Notes under the pieces: generated by a model
The model's database searches: none
Told to the model about the DNA's origin: nothing
What the model saw: only the letters and a program-made list of their open reading frames with translations
Made by a program: the position numbers and the translations under genes
Origin: Impatiens glandulifera
Lineage: Eukaryota > Streptophyta > Magnoliopsida > Ericales > Balsaminaceae
DNA: 64,000 nt
Assembly (NCBI RefSeq): GCF_907164915.1
Contig: NC_061866.1
Coordinates: 29,715,905 to 29,779,904 of the forward strand
Reading direction: 5' to 3'
Shown here: piece by piece, positions 57,130-64,000 of the stretch
Layout of the letters: each line of letters starts with the position of its first letter
How positions within the stretch are numbered: position 1 is the stretch's first letter

Positions 57130-58380
57130 CATTAAAAGTCTCAAAAGTGAGAGTGCCAAATATTATAACTAGACATACCCTAACTATGATTAAATTATGA
57201 CAATCAACAGACCCTAAAGTATCTAATTAGTGTCATTCACACAACCATACAACAAATGTTACAAACTAAAAGATTGCAATCAAAGCAGTTCATAATTATC
57301 CGAATTAGGATGTTTATTTCCATATAAGCCTACTGCGTCCTGTGGCCTTCTTCCCCTTCCCCTACCCCTTGCCATTGTGATGAAAGGAGATTGAATTGAA
57401 GAAGATGATGAAGCTTTCTTATTCTTATTGTGTAATTTTTTTTTGAACGAACCCATGCTAATCTGATAGAAAAGATTCTTTTTCAGGATTTCAGAATTCT
57501 TATCTTTGTTGTTCTCAACTTCAGTTTTAGGATTCTTCTCTTTGCTTCTTTCAGCTTCATATATGGTATCCTCTACTTCAGCTTGATTATTCTGAGTATC
57601 CTCATATTTGATTTCATGTATTACATCTTGACTTGTTTGAGATTCAACTTACTTCATCTTCTTCATTTTCTGTTTCATTGCTACCTTTATTCTCTTCTTC
57701 AAAAGAAACCCTCTTAACATATCTTCTTCAATTTCATTGATTTTTTTTATTTTCAGAGTCCTCTTTGATTTATGCTTTTTTCTCTTCCTTCTCATTTTTC
57801 TCTTTGTTTTTAGACTTCTCTATTTCTTTTTTTTTGTTTTTTTTGCTTCTTAGCCTTTCAGTATCTTCTGCTATTCTTCCATAGCTTGAGCACATTTCGT
57901 GCCGGCATGTTGGAAAGTAATATAAAATTCATACATGTCTGGTCTACACTCATAAGTGATTCCCATGACATTATATTTTACTTTCCTGTCGATCACAATC
58001 ATATTATTCGGCAATGTGCTACGAAGATTCACCTCTATGCTAATTCTAGCAAAGGATACATGCTCTCCATCTATTATTGGGTCCATATATAATGGTTTTC
58101 CCAATAACCCTACAAAATGACTAATGACTTTTGCCCTGTACATGTGTGTAGGGATATTCCAAAACTTGAACCATATATGTGTTGTCTCCTTAAGGTTACT
58201 TAACATGTTCAAATATTTAGACTATCTTTCCAACTTCATGTAGTTGGATTCAATATATGTATATTCAAGTTCCAAAATTTCATCCATATTCGACCCGTTC
58301 TTGAATTGAAGAAAGTAGAGATCATGGATATTTACAGAGATCTTCTCCAACCCCTTTTCCGTCCGCTGTTTCATTAAAAC
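57130..58380 (-). pseudogene. DUF4283-type ORF1 remnant, second family (copy B)
   Basis: Duplicate of 14205-15600: TTHIWFKFWNIPTHMYRAKV, LLGKPLYMD and ISIEVNLRSTLPNN are present (57871-58212). Extra stops and frame changes lie on both sides, for example in the N-terminal part at 58215-58380. The knuckle is again degenerate. Confidence 0.6.
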
Positions 58381-59045
58381 TTCTTTAGTGATTGAGAATG
58401 ATACTTTGTTTTATTTATTTATATTCTAAGTGAAAATAACAAAATAAAATTGAATGTAAAGCACAAATGAAGCTTAAACCTTTTTGACGGCGATGGATCT
58501 ATCATCCATGTTGAGACCAGTTCAATGTGGTTGGAGATATTTCAGTCACATGCCATCTCCAACTTAATCCCAAAATATATACATAAATATAGAGAGCAAA
58601 GCAACAAGAAGACTAAGTGAAATAGATATTAGTAAACAACTATTACCTTTTTTTACTCAAATTCACAAATAATTTTCATAAATAAATCAAGTAAATTGTA
58701 AGGTTTTTAGTTATTAATGAATCTTTCATGATGGTAGATCTAGTTCTGAATCATTGAAAAATATAAAGGAAATGAAGAAAACTAGTACATAACTTCATAA
58801 ATTCATTGTATCACTAGTGAAACAAACGAAAAAATAAATAAAAAATATAATTATTCTCTTTATCATTGTCTATGAGTGGCGTCCGAAGAAGAGAAGAAAC
58901 CACTCATATGTTATTGATTATGCCGTGCTTCGTTGGAAATTGAATAAGGAACTTCTCTACTGTCAAATCGAGCCACAACTGAAAGTGGAGAGAGAGCACT
59001 TGATTCGGATCCCCTTTCTTCTCTTTTTCCTTCTATTTTATCCAC

Positions 59046-59081
<36 letters not shown>

Positions 59082-60628
59082 TCAAACATTAGAAAAAAAA
59101 AATATGAAAGCCATACACATGGCTGAAGTCCTAGGCCCATTTGAACATGTGATTTTTTTTTTTCTGTAAAATGAAACAACACAAAACACACTAAATTATA
59201 AAATGAATATTCATTTTAAGTTTATTTTTATTTGTTTAATTTATTTATAAAATAAACCTAAAATTTTAATTATAATACTGAAAGCAAAGTGTCTACATAG
59301 ATATTACAAATGGGTATTATCTACCATTAAGTTTGGGTCCATAAGGCTTTAGTTAACTGTCTCCAACACTTACAAGAAAGAAAACTATATACAATAAAGA
59401 GTTTGATTTAGAATTAAATATATTTGATTGTATTTTTAATTCTTTATTTACTGTATTTTTTTTTATTTTTACTATATAAATATAATACAAATATAATTCT
59501 ATGAATAATCAAATAATAAAGATAAAAAGTTTCATATTTCAAACACTTTTATTTCTTTTGTTCTTCATGTTTATGTTGTTATTTCCATTTCCATGTCATA
59601 AATAACCATCCACAAAAATATTTTTCATTTATTTATTCTATAGTTTTTTAAATAGTTTTTACTTGTAGCTAGTTGAACTAGTCCTAATATTCTCTACTAA
59701 AAGATTTTTTGATTTATTTATTCTATAGTTTTATAAATAATTGTTTCTTGTAGTTAGTTCAACTAGACCTAATATTCTCTACTAATATTTGATTCTTAAT
59801 AGTTGAACATTGACCTAGCTAATCATGCATGTCTTCATTCACCTCTACCAAAATAAAGTAAATTGACAAATACGTCATGATACCCCGATTCTCATGTTCG
59901 TTGGTTGCTTTGTCGGTGAGTTTGGATCTTGAAAGATGTTCATCTTTACTTTATTCGTGAAACGTGGTAGGATTGTTTTTTAACTCTGGCCAATGTGTTG
60001 ACGGGTGACGCAAGTATCTCATCTGGACATAAATATTGAAACATTACGTAATATTGCACGAGGTTCGCATCATCTTTCAGACTTATGAGAATGATGTATT
60101 ATTTTCAAGCTAATATGGCTTGAAAACCAGCTATGTGAAATAGCGAAATGGTTTTTATTATTCTGATGATTTTTGAACGCGGTGTATTGATCTCAATCTA
60201 TTATAGTCTCAAAATAATCTTTGTGAGATAACCGGAGTGTTTTACGTCCTGGTGCGGGTGGACATCTTACATATATTATAGTCGGTAAACTAGATGCATG
60301 AAATAACCAAGGAGGTTTTCATTGTCTTTCAAATAGAGTTGATATTCAAGTACATTAATTGTACGCCACTATAGTCCGTAGACCAGATCCATACATAGCT
60401 AGAGGGTTAACAACCTTCCTCAAGTGGGCGACTACATCATATTAACCTCGCGATCCTAGTTCCGAGTGAGTATCTAATTAGTTCGAGTATATGTGTCTAA
60501 TTAGTCTGAGTTACATTATAGAATTCATGGGATATCCAGAGGTTTGCGTCAGCTTGGTAGATTATTGTCTAAACAATTTTACCGATTGTGTGAGTGCATA
60601 GTTCGGGGAGCCAGGTGCCTGATCATGT
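58381..60628 (+). other. Copy B intergenic block, no gene
   Basis: Matches 15480-17617. A run of about 30 A lies at 59047-59076 where copy A has TATGGTAAAAAAAAG. No coding feature. Confidence 0.65.
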
Positions 60629-62394
60629 AAGGTGGTTTGGGTTGCGTCACTTACATTGTGAGCGACTTACTTCTTAATCTTTGCAAATGTTTCATGCCTT
60701 TGTGAGGAAATTTTATGCAAAGACATATTCGATGATTATTGGAGTATAAATCTCACAAATGACTAGAAATAGGGACTTGAAGGGAATAGTCCTAAAAAGA
60801 TTATCTTAAACCGTTTAATCATTTTAATTTTTTTAAAATTTCAATTCTCGGGTCATGATATCTTGTTTTTTTGTTTGAGAAAACACTTTTCATAATGATT
60901 TCGGATTTCTCTTTTTGTTTGAAGAGTTCGCCGCTTCATTTTTTTGAAAATGCATTTAGTGCATGACTTGTTTTTTTTTTCCTCTTTTTTTGGAAAATTC
61001 TCCTGGTGCATGACTTGGGGTTTTTCTTTTTTTTTTTCATTTTAAAGACTTCGACATTTCATTATTTTGGAAAATGCCTCTAGTGCATGACTTGAGGGAT
61101 TATTTTTTATTTTTAAAAAATGCCCCTAACACTTGTCTAGGTTTTGTTTTTCACTTTTTTTTCTTTTTGGTAGAAAATTCCCCTAATACTTGTCTAGGAT
61201 ATTTCTCTTTTTTATTACAAGTTAAGGCGTGTATTGATATCTCTCTCGTTTTAGAACATATTATGGTTTAAAACATGTTTGGAATCTAACTTTAAATGTC
61301 ACTTTTGGACCATCTCAAAAAGAGGCCGATTTTCCTTATATTTTCGTTCGATGCGAAGATCATAAAAAATGCACTCGAATTCGTGTTCTCGCAATTGTTT
61401 TGAAAAGTTTATTTTTTTTGAGAGAAAACTTTATGTCCAAGCATCAATTATGACGTCTTAATCAAGCTTCTTCTTTGCACCACGTACTTTGGAATTTCGT
61501 CATGCTTAATTTATTGTATTTTTTTATTTGAGAGATTCTTTGTTAGTTTCAACTTGAGAGAGCTCTTATTTTATTCCGGGTACTATCGTGTTGCTTTTGT
61601 GGTACATCAAGATGTGAGTCTTAATAACATTGAGTGGTAATTTCGATGTCTCATCCACTTTGAGTATTAATATATATTTTTTGTTTTGTTTTGTGGCAAA
61701 CTAGTATATTTGATAGAATCGATACACATATGCTCTTGCTTTTAAAAATTAGGATGAGAGTCTAGGAGAGCATTATATGGTGATTTTAAAATCTCAAACA
61801 TGAGGGAAACAGTTTTTCTATTGTTTTTAGTAGCATTGGTATATCTTACAAAATCAATACACTCGCATTCTTGTCTTTGTGCAATAAAAACAAGAGGCTA
61901 GATGAATATGCAATGGTGATTTCAAAGTCTCAATCTTGATTACTACTTTAGCTCATTTGTTTTTTTTCTCAAGCCTCGAGTTTAGAGTCAACTCTAATTT
62001 TTTTTTAACGTTTCTTTTTTCTTTTTTAGGAAGCGGAACAATTTTCTTTATTCACGTTGTTTAAGCTTATTTTTTGATTTTTTCCACGAGCTTCCTTTTT
62101 TTTAGAATTAGACGAAAGTACACGAGACAATGCAATTAGGTATCCTTTGGTTGAACCGTCTAGGAAATTATCGATTTCCTTTTGAAACGATCGTCGAAGG
62201 AACACTCTCATCTCATCTCAGCTCGTACATGTTTCCTAATATCCATTTTTTTGTCTTCCTTTTTTTTAGAGACAAATCTTGGCGACATTTCCTCGCATTA
62301 TATTTTTGGAAAATAATGCTTACAACTAGGCACCGAGACAAGGTTGCTTACGAATCCTCTTGATAGAGGAATCAGGTCGAAACGTAGTTCAATG
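60629..62394 (+). other. T-rich sequence downstream of the duplication
   Basis: No gene recognised. A weak repeat of about 55-70 bp with AGTGCATGACTTG occurs at about 60957, 61008 and 61081, followed by CCCCTAACACTTGTCTAGG and a diverged copy. Long T-runs are frequent. Confidence 0.55.
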
Positions 62395-64000
62395 TAGGGG
62401 TGAGCAAACGGGTAAATCCAACCCGTATTACCCAACCCATATTCAACCCAAATTAAATTTACCCAACCCATAATTCAACCCATATTATTTACTAATATGG
62501 GTTGGGTATGGGTTGGGTATGGGTTGGGTAACCCAAATTATTTATTTTTTATTTTTTTATTTAACATGTATTTGACTCATTTAACACATTTTTATTCGTT
62601 TAACACGTTTTTCACGTTTTTGACATTTTAAATACGTTTTTCACACGTTTAACACGTTTTTGACACGTTTAACACGTTTTTGGCACGTTTAACACATTTT
62701 TGACACGTTGAACACGTTTTTCATGTTTTTGGAATGTTTAACACGTTTTTGACACATTTGACACGTTTTGACACGTTTTTTCACGTTTTCGACACGTTTA
62801 ACACATTTCGACACATTTTTGGCACGTTTAACACGTTTAACATGTTTTGACACGTTTAACATATCTTTCACATTTTTGACACGTTTCACACGTTTTTCAT
62901 GTTTTTGGCACGTTTTGACACGTTTAACATGTTTTTCACGTTTTGACACGTTTAACACGTTTTCGACACGTTTAATACGTTTTTCACATTATTGACACGT
63001 TTCACACGTTTTTCACATTTTTGGCACGTTTAACACGTTTTGACACGTTTAACACGTTTTAACACGTTTAACACGTTTTGACACGTTTAACACGTTTCGA
63101 CACGTTTTGTCACGTTTTTCACGTTTTTGGCACGTTTTGCACGTTTTGACACATATTTCACGTTTTTGGCCCGTTTAACACGTTTTCCTCGTTTTTGACA
63201 TATTTTGATACGTTTAACACGTTTTTGACACGTTTAATACGTTTTCACACGTTTAATGTCAAACGTGTGAAAAACATATTAAACGTGTCAAAAATTCCAA
63301 AAACGTGTTAAACGTGACAAAACATGTTAAAACTTATCAAAACGTGTTAACGTGCAAAAAAAAATGTTAAACATGTAAAAAATATGTTAAATGTGTAAAA
63401 CGTGTTAAAATGTCAAAAACGTGTTAAACGTGCCAAAAACGTGAAAAACGTGTTAAACATGTTACAAACGTATTAAACATGTTACAAACATGTTAAACGT
63501 GTTAAGAATGTGAAAAACATGTTAAACATGTCAAAAACGTATTAAACGTACCAAAATGTGAAAAACATGTTAATGTGTGAAAAACGTGTCAAATATGTCA
63601 AAAACGTGTTTAACATGCCCAAAATGTGAAAAACATATTAAATATGTGAAACACGTGTTAAACGTGTGAAAAACGTGTGAAAATGTGTTAAACATATCAA
63701 AAACGTGTTAAAATGTTAAAAACGTGTTAAACGTGCCAAAAACGTAAAAACCGTGTTAAACTTATCAAAAACGTGTTAACGTGTTAGTTATGTTAAAACG
63801 TGTTAAACGTGCCAAAAACGTATAAACGTGTTAAACGTGTGAAAAACATTTTTAAGTGTGAAAACGTGATAAAAATATTAAAAACGTGTTAAACGTGTGA
63901 AAAACGTGTTAAACATATCAAAAACGTGTTAAAATGTCAAAAACGTGTTAAACGTGTTAAACGTGCCAAAAATGTGAAACTTGTGTTAAACTTATCAAAA
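62395..64000. mobile_element. Fold-back element with ACGTG minisatellite arms (partial)
   Basis: Starts TAGGGGTGAGCAAACGGG, a common plant DNA-transposon end, followed by ACCCAACCC/GGGTTGGGTATGGGTTGGG inverted motifs (62420-62540). From about 62575 to 63255 the sequence repeats CACGTTTTTGA and CACGTTTAA in short units; from 63256 to the window end it repeats the reverse complement (AACGTGTTAAACGTG). The switch is TTTTCACACGTTT-AATGTC-AAACGTGTGAAAA. The other end lies outside the window. Confidence 0.75.
62575..64000. repeat. ACGT-core minisatellite, inverted about 63255
   Basis: Well over 100 copies of a 9-12 bp unit with core ACGTT/AACGT, oriented one way before 63255 and the other way after it. 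Frames through it (VKRVK- and TRLTRF-type repeats) are low-complexity artefacts. Confidence 0.9.

Larger units (their letters stand above)
19345..60628 (+). repeat. Segmental duplication, copy B (with nested insertions)
   Basis: This is the second copy of the block at 163-17617, in the same orientation, stretched to 41 kb by private insertions: a hAT element (21406-24882), a SIRE-type copia element (30050-43840) and a CACTA element (44445-55323), plus a local 0.5-kb tandem duplication (19747-20740). Subtracting these gives about 13 kb. That is close to copy A without its own insertions, once the longer copia remnant in B is allowed for. Homology stops at GGTGCCTGATCATG near 60628, the position where copy A meets an LTR edge. 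Confidence 0.9.

Noticed and set aside
62420..62540. ACCCAACCC/GGGTTGGGT motifs considered as telomeric repeat
   Set aside because: Not the plant TTTAGGG unit; occurs in inverted orientation within a transposon-like end.
62689..62995. Open frames with VKRVK- and TRLTRF-type repeats
   Set aside because: Translations of the ACGTG minisatellite.

Overview
The window looks like repeat-dominated nuclear DNA of a flowering plant, most likely a eudicot. It is AT-rich, has GT-AG introns with plant-type TATA boxes, and every coding region I recognise belongs to a plant transposable element (Ty1/copia, hAT, CACTA/En-Spm, LINE-type ORF1). I see no host gene, tRNA, rRNA or organellar gene. The accessory ORFs of the large copia element recall proteins annotated from Lamiales genomes; this is recollection only.

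The main architecture is a large duplication in direct orientation. Copy A (about 163-17617) and copy B (about 19345-60628) share the same order of sequence blocks, but each carries its own younger insertions. Shared by both, so older than the duplication: a LINE-like ORF1-only unit (minus strand), a degenerate copia element in its 5' region (minus strand), tRNA-like SINE-type motifs, and a second DUF4283-type ORF1 unit. Only in copy A: a 3.66-kb non-autonomous LTR element (TSD GCGAA), a 1.9-kb solo LTR of SIRE type with an internal minisatellite (TSD GTTAC), and a 978-bp hAT-like non-autonomous element (TSD AAAATTAG). Only in copy B: a 3.48-kb hAT element (TSD ACTAAGTG), a 13.8-kb SIRE-lineage copia element, a 10.9-kb CACTA element and a 0.5-kb local tandem duplication. 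For several insertions the other copy shows the empty site, which fixes the boundaries to the base. Removing the private insertions leaves a similar core of about 11 kb in each copy.

Between the copies (17618-19345) lies a gypsy-type LTR edge with a short stretch of internal sequence, then featureless AT-rich DNA. After copy B (60629-62394) comes T-rich DNA with a weak short repeat. From 62395 to the window end there is a fold-back element whose arms are hundreds of ACGTG/CACGT motifs, with a palindrome centre near 63255.

The most interesting parts are in copy B. (1) The SIRE-type element carries 6.2 kb of extra sequence between pol and the 3' LTR, with three related accessory ORFs. Each is preceded by its own TATA box and CT-rich leader; the third lies downstream of a cluster of E2F-type motifs, and the LTRs carry an MSA-like (G2/M) motif next to the TATA box. 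(2) The CACTA element has lost its left terminus, keeps two multi-exon genes (a TNP2-type transposase with two frameshifts and an apparently open Transposase_24/TnpA-like gene), contains arrays of hairpin-forming repeats and a perfect 48-bp-arm palindrome, and has a small extra coiled-coil gene with its own promoter. No element here looks fully autonomous.
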